From the NCBI GenBank assembly GCA_943787445.1, contig CALSML010000006.1, forward strand, positions 32,330 through 96,329: a stretch of 64,000 nt of DNA, in the 5' to 3' direction. This stretch comes from an uncultured Alphaproteobacteria bacterium. GTDB taxonomy: Bacteria > Pseudomonadota > Alphaproteobacteria > UBA6615. A model generated the notes under the pieces. It did no database searches. It was not told the origin of the DNA and saw only the letters and a program-made list of their open reading frames with translations. A program made the position numbers and the translations under genes. Positions 1-9,489 of the stretch are shown here, piece by piece (the first letter of the stretch is position 1; each line of letters opens with the position of its first letter).

Positions 1-1025
1 AGACGCCCTATCTGACGAACCGCGGCATCGAGTTCATCGAGCAGGCAGGCGACAAGCCGTGGTTGTGTCACCTGTCCTTTATCAAGCCCCACTGGCCCTA
101 TATCGTGCCGCCGCCCTATCACAACATGTACGGGCCCGAACATATCATTCCGCCTGTGCGGTCCAAAGCCGAGCGGATGACCGATCACCCGGTCTACAGG
201 GCCTGGCAGAACCATCGCGTGTGCAAGGCCTTTGCCCGCGACGAAGTGCGCGAATGCGTGATCCCGGCCTATATGGGCCTGATCAAGCAACTCGATGATC
301 AGCTGGGCCGGATGTTCAAGTTTCTGGAAGACACCGGCCGTATGGACGACACCATGATCGTGATGTCATCGGATCATGGTGACTATCTGGGTGACCACTG
401 GCTGGGGGAGAAAGACCTCTTCCACGACGCCTCCGCGCGCGTGCCCCTGATCATCTACGACCCCCGCGAAGAGGCAGATGGAACCCGTGGCACCGTCTGT
501 GATGAGCTTGTGGAAGGGATCGATCTGGCACCGACATTTGTGGAACTGATGGGCGGGGACGCCAAGCCGCACATCATGGAAGGGCGCTCGCTGGTGCCGT
601 TGCTTGAAGGCAAGAAGGTCCAGTGGCGCCAATACGCGATCTCCGAATACGACTATTCGACCCGTCAGTCGCGGCTGGAACTGGAGCTTGATGAGGCGGA
701 CGCGCGTCTGGTGATGATCTTCGACGGACGCTGGAAGTACATCCATGCCGAAGGCTTCCGCCCGTTGCTGTTTGATCTGGAGAATGATCCGGGAGAACTA
801 GTTGATCTGGGTGCGGACCCGGAGCATGAGGACACGCGGGCGCGCCTGCATGAAGCCATGTTCGCCTGGGCGCGCAAGCATCACTCGCGCATCACCCGGA
901 CACCGGAGCAGATCAACAAGATGGCCGCCGGTGGAGAGCCGCCGGGAATCCTGATTGGGTACTGGGATGAAGAGGAAATCCGCGAATCCGGGCGCAAAAG
1001 CGTGCACCCGCCGGTGAACCTCTAG
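1..1025 (+). CDS. Sulfatase-family hydrolase (arylsulfatase / phosphonate monoester hydrolase-like), C-terminal part
   Basis: The frame is open from base 3 and the start lies outside the window, so only about the last 340 residues are visible. The alkaline-phosphatase-superfamily metal site is present: SSDHGDYLGDH near 366-396, followed by GEKDLFHD near 406-429 with the conserved Lys and His. The stretch PHWPY and the ending GILIGYWDEEE resemble phosphonate monoester hydrolases and related sulfatases, which cleave sulfate or phospho(no)esters at a formylglycine nucleophile. That nucleophile would be in the missing N-terminus, so the substrate cannot be assigned. The gene converges on the guanine deaminase gene, with only a few bases between the stops. 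Confidence 0.85.
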   Translation, partial: TPYLTNRGIEFIEQAGDKPWLCHLSFIKPHWPYIVPPPYHNMYGPEHIIPPVRSKAERMTDHPVYRAWQNHRVCKAFARDEVRECVIPAYMGLIKQLDDQLGRMFKFLEDTGRMDDTMIVMSSDHGDYLGDHWLGEKDLFHDASARVPLIIYDPREEADGTRGTVCDELVEGIDLAPTFVELMGGDAKPHIMEGRSLVPLLEGKKVQWRQYAISEYDYSTRQSRLELELDEADARLVMIFDGRWKYIHAEGFRPLLFDLENDPGELVDLGADPEHEDTRARLHEAMFAWARKHHSRITRTPEQINKMAAGGEPPGILIGYWDEEEIRESGRKSVHPPVNL

Positions 1026-1031
1026 GTTCGA

Positions 1032-1502
1032 TCAATACGGAATCTTATCTTCGGACACCGCCCAGGCCTTGAATGCCTTGATCGATTCCCCGTGGAGCAT
1101 CTGCTCGGTCGGGATGGTGCGTTCCGCGATGGGTTTGGGGATTTCCAGATAGAGAAAGGCGTCGTCGAAATCGATTTCGGCGGCGTCGGCTTTTGTGTTG
1201 CCGTAGAAGATGCGGTCAAGACGCGCCCAGTAGATGGCGCTCAGGCACATGGGGCAGGGCTCGCAGCTTGTGTAAACTTCGCAGCCTTCCAGGTTGAAGG
1301 TGCCCAGCTTTGCGCAAGCCTGCCGCATCGCCACGACTTCGGCATGGGCCGTCGGGTCGTTCGAACTTGTGACCTGATTGGTGCCTTCGGCCACAATCTC
1401 GCCGTCACGCACGATGACTGCCCCAAAAGGACCGCCAGTACCGTCCGCGACGTTCTTTTCCGCCAGCGCAATGGCCGCGCGCATGAATTGATTTCGGTCC
1501 AT
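1032..1502 (-). CDS. guaD: Guanine deaminase (cytidine-deaminase fold)
   Basis: A protein of 156 residues from the ATG at 1502; an upstream in-frame ATG at 1529 would add nine residues. The zinc site is complete: TAHAEV (His53, Glu55) and CEPCPMC (Cys83, Cys86), the spacing and numbering typical of bacterial GuaD. It would deaminate guanine to xanthine in the cytoplasm. It diverges from the xanthine dehydrogenase genes starting at about 1620, and the roughly 120-base gap should hold the promoters of both. The pairing fits purine breakdown: guanine to xanthine to urate. A tRNA adenosine deaminase (TadA) is less likely given the context and the longer C-terminal helix ending in DKIPY. Confidence 0.88.
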   Translation of the reverse strand: MDRNQFMRAAIALAEKNVADGTGGPFGAVIVRDGEIVAEGTNQVTSSNDPTAHAEVVAMRQACAKLGTFNLEGCEVYTSCEPCPMCLSAIYWARLDRIFYGNTKADAAEIDFDDAFLYLEIPKPIAERTIPTEQMLHGESIKAFKAWAVSEDKIPY

Positions 1503-1619
1503 GATCCAACTTCCCTTGTTATTCCCCAAACCGTAGCACGCAGCCCCAGTGATCTAACAATAGTGGGGGTCGCCAACACGGTGTGTGGCGTTATAGGCTC
1601 AAATGTTTGCGATAGTTTG

Positions 1620-3032
1620 GTGGGTAAGAATTTGACGATTAATTTCAGCCTGAACGGTGAGCCTTGCCAGGAGGCATCGGTCGCACCGACAAAGACCGTT
1701 CTTGAGTATCTTCGGGAAGATCATGGTCTGACCGGAACCAAGGAAGGGTGCGCCGAGGGGGATTGCGGTGCGTGCAGTGTGGTTCTCGTGCGCAACGGGA
1801 CTGATCAGCGCGTGGCGGTGAATTCCTGTTTGCTGACGGTTGGGCAACTTGATGGCGCCGATCTGATCACGGTTGAAGGTCTGTCGGAGCGGAACGGTGA
1901 ATTGGAGGCCGTCCAGCAGGCGGTCGTGACCGAGGATGGGACGCAGTGCGGGTTCTGCACGCCGGGCTTTGTCATGGCGCTGCATGCTTTGCGCCACACG
2001 GGTGAAACCGTGACCGAAGAAATCATCCATGACGCGCTTGCGGGCAATCTCTGCCGGTGCACCGGGTATCGCTCCATTGTGGATGCGGCCCGTTCGGCCT
2101 GTACCGAACCCGCCGAGAATTCCACTCCCCGTGCGGATCGCGAGACCGGTGAATGGCACGAATTCGGTGACGAGAAATTTCTGGCACCCAGGACTCTTGA
2201 TGATCTGCTGGCTGCACGCTTGGCCCATCCGGATGCGCCGCTGCTGTCCGGTGGCACCGATCTGGGATTGTCGTTCAGCAAGGGACGAAAGCACTTCCCG
2301 GTCACGATCTTTACTCAGGATGTTTCTGAGCTGCGCCGGATCGAAAACACCGCCACCACGCTGACCATTGGTGCGGCGGCTACCTATACCGAAGCGCTGC
2401 CATTCGTGACGGCGGCCTGGCCGTCTTTCGCTACCCTCATTCGTCGGATCGGGTCCCGCCAGATCCGCAATGTGGGAACCATTGGTGGCAATATCGGCAA
2501 TGCGTCGCCCATCGGTGACACACCGCCCTGCCTGATCGCGCTAGATGCGAAGCTACATCTGCATGGTCAGAATGGCCCACGGGATATCCCTCTGGAGGAT
2601 TACTTCCTCGATTATCGCAAGACCGATCTGGCAGCCGACGAGGTCATATCGGCGGTCGAGATTCCCAAGCTGTCGGACGGACAAGTCTTCCGGGCCTACA
2701 AGGTTTCGAAACGCTATGATCAGGATATTTCGGCCGTGATTGGCGCGTTTCGTCTGACGATCAAGGACAATATCGTGACGGACGCGCGTATTGCGTTCGG
2801 CGGCATGGCCGCAACCCCAAAGCGGGCCGTGAAATGTGAGGCCGGGCTGATCGGAAAGGCCTGGACCGAAGACACTGCCCGGGATGTGGGGGAGCTGATC
2901 GCCGAGGACTTTGCACCGATTGACGATCATCGGGCGAGTGCGGCCTATCGGGTCCGAGTGGGGACCAATCTGTTTGTCCGTCTGTTCCGTGATCTGGCGG
3001 GGCAGGACGCGACCGATGTGGTGACGCTATGA
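1620..3032 (+). CDS. xdhA: Xanthine dehydrogenase small subunit (2Fe-2S and FAD)
   Basis: About 470 residues, close to the alphaproteobacterial XdhA length. Domains in order are a plant-type 2Fe-2S domain (KEGCAEGDCGACSVV, Cys44/49/52, then Cys70), a second 2Fe-2S helical domain (TQCGFCTPGF and NLCRCTGYRSI), an FAD-binding domain of the molybdopterin-dehydrogenase type (SGGTDLGL, VGTIGGNIGNASPIGD) and the flavoprotein C-terminal domain. The frame stays open far upstream without an ATG near the homologous start. I chose the GTG at 1620, 13 codons before a typical N-terminal LNGE; the TTG at 1632 is an alternative. The stop overlaps the next start (ATGA), so translation is probably coupled to xdhB. 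The subunit passes electrons from the Mo centre to NAD+. Confidence 0.9.
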   Translation: MGKNLTINFSLNGEPCQEASVAPTKTVLEYLREDHGLTGTKEGCAEGDCGACSVVLVRNGTDQRVAVNSCLLTVGQLDGADLITVEGLSERNGELEAVQQAVVTEDGTQCGFCTPGFVMALHALRHTGETVTEEIIHDALAGNLCRCTGYRSIVDAARSACTEPAENSTPRADRETGEWHEFGDEKFLAPRTLDDLLAARLAHPDAPLLSGGTDLGLSFSKGRKHFPVTIFTQDVSELRRIENTATTLTIGAAATYTEALPFVTAAWPSFATLIRRIGSRQIRNVGTIGGNIGNASPIGDTPPCLIALDAKLHLHGQNGPRDIPLEDYFLDYRKTDLAADEVISAVEIPKLSDGQVFRAYKVSKRYDQDISAVIGAFRLTIKDNIVTDARIAFGGMAATPKRAVKCEAGLIGKAWTEDTARDVGELIAEDFAPIDDHRASAAYRVRVGTNLFVRLFRDLAGQDATDVVTL

Positions 3033-5349
3033 GTGCTGCAGAAGACATTGTCGGCGCCGTCCACACGAAGGTACGTCATGACAGCGCCCGCGGCCATGTC
3101 ACCGGCAGCGCCCGCTATATCGACGACATGCCCCAGCTGCCCGGGACACTGGAGGTCGTGCTTGTCACCAGTCCGTATGCCCATGCAAAGATCGTCTCGA
3201 TCGATGTGAGCGCGGCACGCGCCGCCGCTGGCGTCTCATGGTGTGGTCACGGCAACGGATATTCCCGGCCATAACGATATCGGCCCAATCTTCGATGGGG
3301 AGCCGGTTCTGGCCTCCGGGATTGTCGACTATGCCGGGGCGCCGGTGGTGGCGATTGGTGCGGAAACCTATGATCAGGGGCTCGCGGCAGCGGCACTGGT
3401 GAAAATTGTCTACGAAGAACTGCCCGCAGTGCTCGAGATCGAGGATGCGCTGGAGCAGGAACTCTATACCTATCCGCCGCAGATCATGACCTATGGGGAC
3501 CCCGAGACGGCTATTGCCGGGGCTGCACGCAAAGTTGCGGGTGAAGTCCGGTGCGGGGGTCAGGATCATTTCTATCTGGAGAGTAATATTGCGCTGGCGG
3601 TGCCGCGCGATGACGGCGATCTGGACGTATTCAGCTCCACGCAGCACCCCAGCGAAGCGCAGCACGGTGTGGCGCATACGATTGGCGTGCCCACCAATGC
3701 AGTGACGGTCGAGGTGCGCCGTATGGGTGGTGGCTTCGGAGGCAAGGAAAGCCAGCCCACCATCATTGCGGCGATCGCGGCCTTGCTGGCGAACCAGACG
3801 GGACGCCCGGCCAAGCTGCGCCTGCGCCGGGACGACGACATGATCGTGACCGGCAAGCGGCATGACTTCCTGTTCCGCTACACCGCCGGCTTCGATGATG
3901 ACGGCCGGATCGCTGGTGTGGACATACTGATGGGCATGCGCTCGGGGAATGTGGCCGATCTCAGCCCTGGGGTGCTGGCCCGTGCGCTGTGTCATGCAGA
4001 CAATTGCTACTACCTGCCCAATGCGGTTCTGCGTGGCTATCCGTGCAAGACCAACACCGTGTCAAACACGGCGTTTCGCGGCTTTGGCGGACCCCAGGGC
4101 ATGCTGGTCATCGAGTTGATCCTGGAGCATATCGCCAGAGAACTCGGGGTGTCCCTCGATGATGTGCGTGGTGTGAATTACTATGGCACGGATGAGCGCA
4201 ATGTGACGCCCTATCAGCAGACGGTGAAAGACAACATCATCGTCCCACTGGTGGAGCAGCTGAAGTCCGAGATCGATTTTGACGGGATGTCCCGGGCGGT
4301 CGATGCATTCAATGCATCCCACGAGACCCTGAAAAAAGGCCTCGCTCTGATGCCGGTGAAGTTCGGCATATCGTTCAACACACCTAAGCTCAACCAGGCC
4401 GGCGCGCTGGTTCATGTCTATACCGATGGCAGCGTGCACTTGAACCATGGCGGCACGGAAATGGGGCAGGGCCTGTTCACCAAGGTCGCCCAGGTGGTGG
4501 CCTCAACCTTCCAGATCGATCTCGACAACATCAAGATTTCCGCGACGCGGACGGACAAGGTGCCCAACACCTCGGCAACGGCCGCGTCCTCCGGCTCCGA
4601 TCTGAACGGCATGGCGGCCCTGAACGCCTCCGAAATCATCAAGGGCCGCATGACCGATGTCGCGGCGGCGCATTTCGGCGTGGATCGCGACAGTATCGCG
4701 TTTCGGGCCAATCGCATTTATGCGGGCAATGAGAGTGTTTCGTTCTCCGAGCTGGCACAGATGACCTATGACGAGCGCCAGTCCTTGTCAGCGGCGGGCT
4801 ATTACAGCACGCCAGGCCTGCACTGGGATGCGGCCAAGCTGGTCGGCAATCCGTTCTACTATTTCACCTATGGCGCAGCGGTGGCCGAGGTGGTGATCGA
4901 CACCCTGACCGGCGAAAGCCGCGTGCTGCGGGCCGATTTGCTGCAGGATGTCGGCAGTTCCCTGAACCCGGCCATCGATCTGGGGCAGATCGAAGGGGCC
5001 TTCGTGCAGGGGCAGGGCTGGCTGACCTCGGAGGAACTGGTCTGGGACGGGCAGGGCCGCCTGATGACCCACGGTCCCTCCACTTACAAGATTCCCGGCA
5101 GCCGGGATGTGCCTCCGGTCTTCAATGTGCATCTTCTCGAGGATGCCCCAAACCGTTTCCCGACGGTATTTCGGTCCAAGGCCGTGGGCGAGCCGCCGCT
5201 CATGCTGGCCATATCGGTCTGGCTGGCCATCTCGCGATGCCGTGTCGCGAACCATGGATCACCGCCATCTGGTGAAACTGGATGCACCGGCGACGCCCGA
5301 AGCCATTCTGAACGCGGTGGAAGACATCCGGATTCGCGATCAGAGCTGA
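3029..5349 (+). CDS. xdhB: Xanthine dehydrogenase large molybdopterin subunit (two frameshifts)
   Basis: Read across two frame changes this gives about 773 residues, the normal XdhB length. The first segment (3029 to about 3235) ends in AARAAAGV and resumes as HGVVTATDIPG; one surplus T near 3236 explains it. The main segment carries the Mo-cofactor motifs GGGFGGKESQ, FRGFGGPQG and TSATAASSGSDLNG, and the catalytic-base motif KAVGEPPLML with its Glu. The second shift lies near 5225, after which the C-terminus RDAVSRTMDHRH to EDIRIRDQS runs to 5349. It binds molybdopterin and hydroxylates hypoxanthine and xanthine. Both breaks are single-base and all catalytic residues remain, so I read this as a working gene with sequence errors. 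No xdhC maturation gene is in view. Confidence 0.85.
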
Positions 5350-5435
5350 CGGACACCGCGAAACCTCTTCGCAGTTGCAGCAAAGTTTCTCGCCACGACC
5401 CCGTGTTTCGTGCTAACGCGTGCGCATATTATTCA

Positions 5436-5462
5436 GCCGCCCGCGCAGGCGGCGCTTTTTTT
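5436..5462 (+). terminator. Rho-independent terminator after xdhAB
   Basis: A GCCGCC arm (5436-5441), a six-base loop and a GGCGGC arm (5448-5453) are followed by GC and a run of seven T. This is the classic hairpin plus U-tract. It lies about 90 bases past the xdhB stop and ends only 11 bases before the typA ATG, so the typA message must either start inside it or read through it. Confidence 0.75.
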
Positions 5463-5473
5463 AGGTGCATCCG

Positions 5474-7306
5474 ATGTCCCAGAACGCTGACAAACTCCGC
5501 AATATCGCCATCGTGGCCCATGTTGATCACGGTAAGACGACGCTCGTGGACAAGTTGCTGCGCCAGTCTGGCACCCTGAAGACCCATGGCGAAGGCGCCA
5601 GCCAGGAACGGGTGATGGATTCGAACGATATCGAGCGGGAGCGCGGTATCACCATTCTGTCGAAGAACACGGCTCTGGAGTGGCAGGGCTGGGCGATCAA
5701 CATTGTCGACACCCCCGGGCATGCGGATTTTGGCGGCGAAGTGGAGCGTGTGCTCTCGATGGTCGATTCCGTGCTGCTGCTGGTGGACGCGGTGGAGGGG
5801 CCGATGCCCCAGACTGCATTCGTCACCCGCAAGGCGCTCGAAGCCGGGTTGAAGCCGGTGGTTGTGGTCAACAAGGTCGACCGCGTTGGTGCCCGTCCGG
5901 ACTGGGCCGTGGATCAGACCTTTGACCTGTTTGATCGCCTCGGTGCGACGGAAGAGCAGCTTGATTTCACCACTGTGTTCGCTTCGGCCATTGAAGGCTG
6001 GGCCTCCGCGTCATCGGATGAGCGCGGCGAGGATATGGACATCCTGTTCCAGACCATTGTTGATCAGGTCGCACCGCCGGCCGTTGATCGCGACGGACCC
6101 TTCCGCATGCAGGTCTCGGCACTTGATTATTCGTCCTATGTGGGCGTGATTGGCATTGGCCGGATCGAGCGTGGACGGATCAGTCGTAATGCCCCGGTCT
6201 CGATCATCGGTGCGGATGGCGCGCGCCGGCAGGGCCGGATGCTGCAGATCCTCGGCTTCCATGGCCTCGAGCGGGTGGAACGCCAGGAGGCTGCTGCGGG
6301 CGACATCATCGCCTTTTCCGGCTTCGATGAACTGCATATCTCCGACACGTTGTGTGACCCTGCCGTGGTGGAGGCTCTGCCGCCACTCTCGGTGGATCAG
6401 CCAACGATTTCCATGACCTTCCAGGTCAATGATTCACCGTTTGCCGGCAAGGAAGGCAAATACGTCACCAGCCGCAACATTCGTGACCGGTTGCAGGAAG
6501 AACTGCTGCACAATGTGGCCCTGCGGGTCGAAGACACGCATTCCGCTGACAAGTTTAAGGTATCGGGGCGTGGTGAACTGCATCTGTCGATCCTGATCGA
6601 GAATATGCGACGCGAAGGCTATGAACTGGCCATTTCCCGCCCCGAGGTGATCACCCGAGCTGGTCGATGGGGTCGTCCATGAGCCCTGGGAATCCCTGAC
6701 CGTCGATGTGGAAGAGGCCCATCAGGGCGCGGTGATGGAACTGCTCGGCACCCGCAAGGCCGAGCTCAAGAACATGCAGCCCGACGGCAACGGGCGCGTC
6801 CGCCTCGACTACCTGGTGCCGACCCGCGGTCTGATCGGCATTCGCTCCACCTTCCTGACCCAGACCTCGGGCAGCGGGCTGATGTATCACGCCTTCGATC
6901 ATTACGGCCCGCGTGTGGCCGGGCGACCTCGCGCAGCGGTCTGCGCGGCGTGCTGATCTCGACCGATGCCGGCATGGCGCGCGCCTATGCTCTGTTCAAC
7001 CTGCAGGAGCGGGGCCAGCTCATGCTCGGCCACGGTGCTCAGGTCTATGAGGGCATGGTCATCGGCATCCATGCGCGGGCCAATGACCTGATGGTCAATC
7101 CGCTCAAGGCGAAGCAGCTCACGAACATCCGGGCAGCCGGGACCGATGAGAACATCGTGTTGACCACGCCAGTGCGCGTAACACTGGAATACGCACTGGA
7201 ATTCATCGATGACGATGAACTCGTTGAGGTGACGCCGGAAACCATCCGCATTCGCAAGCGTTTCCTCAAGGAACACGAGCGGAAAAAGGCCTCCCGCGCC
7301 GCCTGA
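5474..7306 (+). CDS. typA: Ribosome-associated GTPase TypA/BipA (frameshifted)
   Basis: About 610 residues when read across frames, as expected for BipA. The GTPase motifs are G1 [18 protein letters not shown]3 [11 protein letters not shown] and G4 NKVDR, followed by EF-G-like domains and the BipA C-terminal domain ([42 protein letters not shown]). The ATG at 5474 gives the usual [14 protein letters not shown]; a GTG three codons earlier is possible. Frames change near 6656 (after PEVIT; one surplus C) and at least twice between about 6914 and 6945 (after GPRVAG). BipA is a ribosome-binding translational GTPase used in stress and low-temperature growth. Since the gene is rarely lost and every domain survives, sequence error is the best explanation. 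Confidence 0.88.
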
Positions 7307-7783
7307 TACCCGAGTTCTAGACGGCCTGAGTCGAGGTGTTCACGCCATAGTTGTGGATAATTTCCCGCCTTGCGTGTTTTCGGGGCCAAAATTTTTTGGC
7401 GCTATATCAACCGTTTGGTTTCTTTCGGCCTGATGGGGGCTCTTACTTCGGCGGAATTTGAGGGCCAGCCAATTGAAAATTTGACAAAAATTTCATACAT
7501 CCAACGTCCTGCTTCTCGTGATGTTCGTGTCCTACTTCATAGGGCATGGGCTACCGAACAATCCCATCCTCTGGACCTCTGCAGCGCTGTGGTTGATCGC
7601 ACCTCTGGTGAACCTTCTGTATATCCGAAAGACTACCTAGTCCGATCCACCTGTTAATTAAGGAAGAGTCGTCTATGTTCGACGGCATTTGATCTTATGC
7701 TTGTCTACCGAGGCATCCCACCCAACACGCTAAAGAGTGGAGTTATCGTTCATTTCAGCGATTAAGATGCTCTCAGGACCAAA
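7307..7783. other. Lower-GC gap between typA and the PNPOx-like gene
   Basis: This gap of about 480 bases is clearly richer in A/T than its neighbours (for example, runs around 7388-7400 and 7470-7500). Apart from a possible small membrane-protein frame at 7521-7640, no gene or RNA is recognised. A TTGACA hexamer at 7481 could be a -35 element, but no good -10 stands at the right distance. Confidence 0.4.
7521..7640 (+). CDS. Possible small single-pass membrane protein (39 aa)
   Basis: A short frame starts MFVSYFIGHGLPNN and ends LLYIRKTT before a TAG. Its middle, LWTSAALWLIAPLVNLLYI, is hydrophobic enough for one membrane helix and ends in a positive tail. The frame extends upstream to a TGA at 7482, so a GTG at 7518 or a longer, frameshifted N-terminus is possible. 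No good ribosome binding site is evident and no family is recognised. The hydrophobic-then-basic pattern is the only support for coding. Confidence 0.3.
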   Translation: MFVSYFIGHGLPNNPILWTSAALWLIAPLVNLLYIRKTT

Positions 7784-8401
7784 ATGACCAATTCGAAAGC
7801 CCCGAAGTCACCCCCACCATCACCGCCGCACCTTCACGATCTGAATGCAGTGCTGGCAGCCGCTCGAAATATCCTTGCAGAAGGTGCCATCAACCGTCAC
7901 GCGCCGGCACACACGCCGACATTTGCCACAATCAGCCCGGAAGGCCGACCACGCCTGCGAACAATTGTCCTGCGCGGCTTCGAGGAATCATCAATGCAGC
8001 TTTGGTTCCACACAGACCGAAGATCTAGAAAAATAGATGAACTATATAAAAATCCGTCCGCCGCAGTGCATATCTATGACCGGGACCAAAAGGTTCAGTT
8101 ACAAATTAGCGGTCGCGCCACGCTGCATTTGGATGATTATGTGACAGAAGCGGCATGGGCAAAATCCCGGCCGATGAGCCGCATGTGCTATCAAGTAATA
8201 CAAGCGCCGGGTAGCGTGATCAAAGATCCTCACCACGCTGTGCAAGATCCCTCCCGGAACGCCGGCGGGTCAGATAATTTTATGGTAGCCGCACTACGCA
8301 TTGACGCACTGGAGTGGTTGTTCCTTGATGCGCGCGGCCACCGCCGCGCACGGTTCTCTCGCAACGGGGGAGCGTGGTCAGGAACGTGGATAGTGCCGTA
8401 A
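7784..8401 (+). CDS. Pyridoxamine 5'-phosphate oxidase-related FMN-binding protein
   Basis: A protein of 205 residues with the PNPOx-like split-barrel pattern: TFATISPEGRPRLRTIVLRGF, then LWFHTDRRSRKIDEL, the barrel strand VQLQISGRATLH, and the ending EWLFLDARGHRRARFS. Such proteins bind FMN at a dimer interface. Members near this subgroup are often uncharacterised oxidoreductases rather than true PdxH, and the C-terminal substrate residues of PdxH are not obvious. The start ATG at 7784 gives a proline-rich N-terminal tail (SPPPSPP). Codon use is less GC-rich than in neighbouring genes (for example, KIDELYKNPSA is written with AAA, ATA and TAT), which hints at transfer. Confidence 0.75.
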   Translation: MTNSKAPKSPPPSPPHLHDLNAVLAAARNILAEGAINRHAPAHTPTFATISPEGRPRLRTIVLRGFEESSMQLWFHTDRRSRKIDELYKNPSAAVHIYDRDQKVQLQISGRATLHLDDYVTEAAWAKSRPMSRMCYQVIQAPGSVIKDPHHAVQDPSRNAGGSDNFMVAALRIDALEWLFLDARGHRRARFSRNGGAWSGTWIVP

Positions 8402-8743
8402 TCGTACTTGTTGAGAAGCCAGAAGATTCTAGGCTCGACGCGGATCACATCAAGCAGTGGTTCACCTGCTCCGTCTGCGCCCTTGGCGCGCGCGCTGGAT
8501 GCGGAGTCCGAGCTTGATCACCTTACCGGCGATGCGGGCGGTCTCTGAAGGCGAGAGCGGGCGGCTCTTGAGGGGGGTCATGGGCTTTTCCCAAAAAAAT
8601 AGTCGAGATTTTGAATTTCACAATTAGCGTAATCAACGAACTTCGGAAGCGTAGTCAGCCGCATCAGAGGCGTACTGCTTGGGTTTCCTGACACAGTCGC
8701 CAACGTCATATGGTATTGTCTGATATCGGATTGCTAAGCTTGC
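8402..8743. other. Gap holding an HTH remnant
   Basis: Apart from the short HTH-like frame on the minus strand at 8462-8581 there is no recognisable gene. The part from 8582 to 8743 is A/T-rich (TTTTCCCAAAAAAATAG and following) and shows nothing I can name. Confidence 0.4.
8462..8581 (-). pseudogene. Truncated XRE/HipB-type helix-turn-helix remnant (39 aa)
   Basis: An ATG at 8581 opens a frame reading MTPLKSRPLSPSETARIAGK, then VIKLGLRIQRARQGRRRSR, ending at a TGA at 8462. The last 20 residues look like the first helix of an XRE/HipB DNA-binding domain (typically LGxRIRxARxxRxxSQ), but the domain stops before helices 2-5. I see no continuation in another frame downstream and no HipA-like toxin beside it. 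It is most likely the stub of a lost antitoxin or regulator. The similarity is short, so confidence is modest. Confidence 0.35.
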
Positions 8744-9350
8744 CTAGCGTGCGCGGTGAACGCCTATGGCAATGCGGTTGCCGCGGGCAAGTTGCTCCTC
8801 GATGGCGCTCACAACCTTTTCAGAGGTCGGCGAGGTTACGGATGAAAACCACCCGACCAATTTGCCGTCTGGTGCAATTAGGTATTTGTGGAAGTTCCAA
8901 CGCGGCTTCGACAGAGGGCTAAAATGGGTGGCGGCCCACTGGTAAAAGGGATGCGCCTTTTCGCCCCGCACATGAACCTTCTCAGTCATTGGGAAATCGA
9001 TCCCGTAATTCACTTCACAGAATTGCTTGATCTCGTCCTCTGTGCCCGGCTCCTGTCCACCGAAGTCGTTCGAGGGCACAGCCAAGACCACGAGTCCCTT
9101 GTCGCGGTAGCGCGCCCACAGATCAGCAAGTGCGGAATATTGTGACGTAAAACCGCATTGGGATGCCGAGTTCACTACGAGCACGGCTTTGCCTGCGAAT
9201 TGAGCGAGAGGGAGTGGATCACCCTCGATTGCTATAAAGCTGAAATCGTGGGCGCTAGGCACGCCGCCCTCCGCCGCCTGAACAGGGCCGGAAAACAACG
9301 CACACAACGCTATGAACTAAAATTTTGGACGGTGAAACGGGGGCTCGCAT
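8744..9350 (-). CDS. Glutathione peroxidase family protein, probably exported (one frameshift in signal peptide)
   Basis: The mature part is a thiol (Cys-type) glutathione peroxidase: peroxidatic Cys in VNSASQCGFTSQY, then PSNDFGGQEPG and the Trp-Asn motif WNFHKYLI. It reduces peroxides with thioredoxin or glutathione. The in-frame start available is a TTG at 9307 (LCALFSGPVQAAEGG). An ATG at 9350 opens MRAPVSPSKIL in the neighbouring frame, and removal of one base near 9316 joins them as MRAPVSPSKIL-FIALCALFSGPVQA-AE. That is a textbook signal peptide with an AxA-type cleavage site. I therefore extend the gene to 9350 and expect a periplasmic enzyme. Confidence 0.82.
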
Positions 9351-9489
9351 AGGTTTCGCTTCAAATTAAACTAGATAAATTTGATACGGTCCGATTTAGG
9401 CGCTGGATCAGTCAAATAATTCTCTTAAAAGTAGTAAAAATTTTTTATAAATATGGATAATTTCTTGATTCCACCAATAGGTTCCGGCT

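Noticed and set aside
3235..5225. Programmed frameshifting in xdhB
   Set aside because: The shift sites lack a slippery heptamer with a downstream stem, and similar breaks are scattered over unrelated genes nearby.
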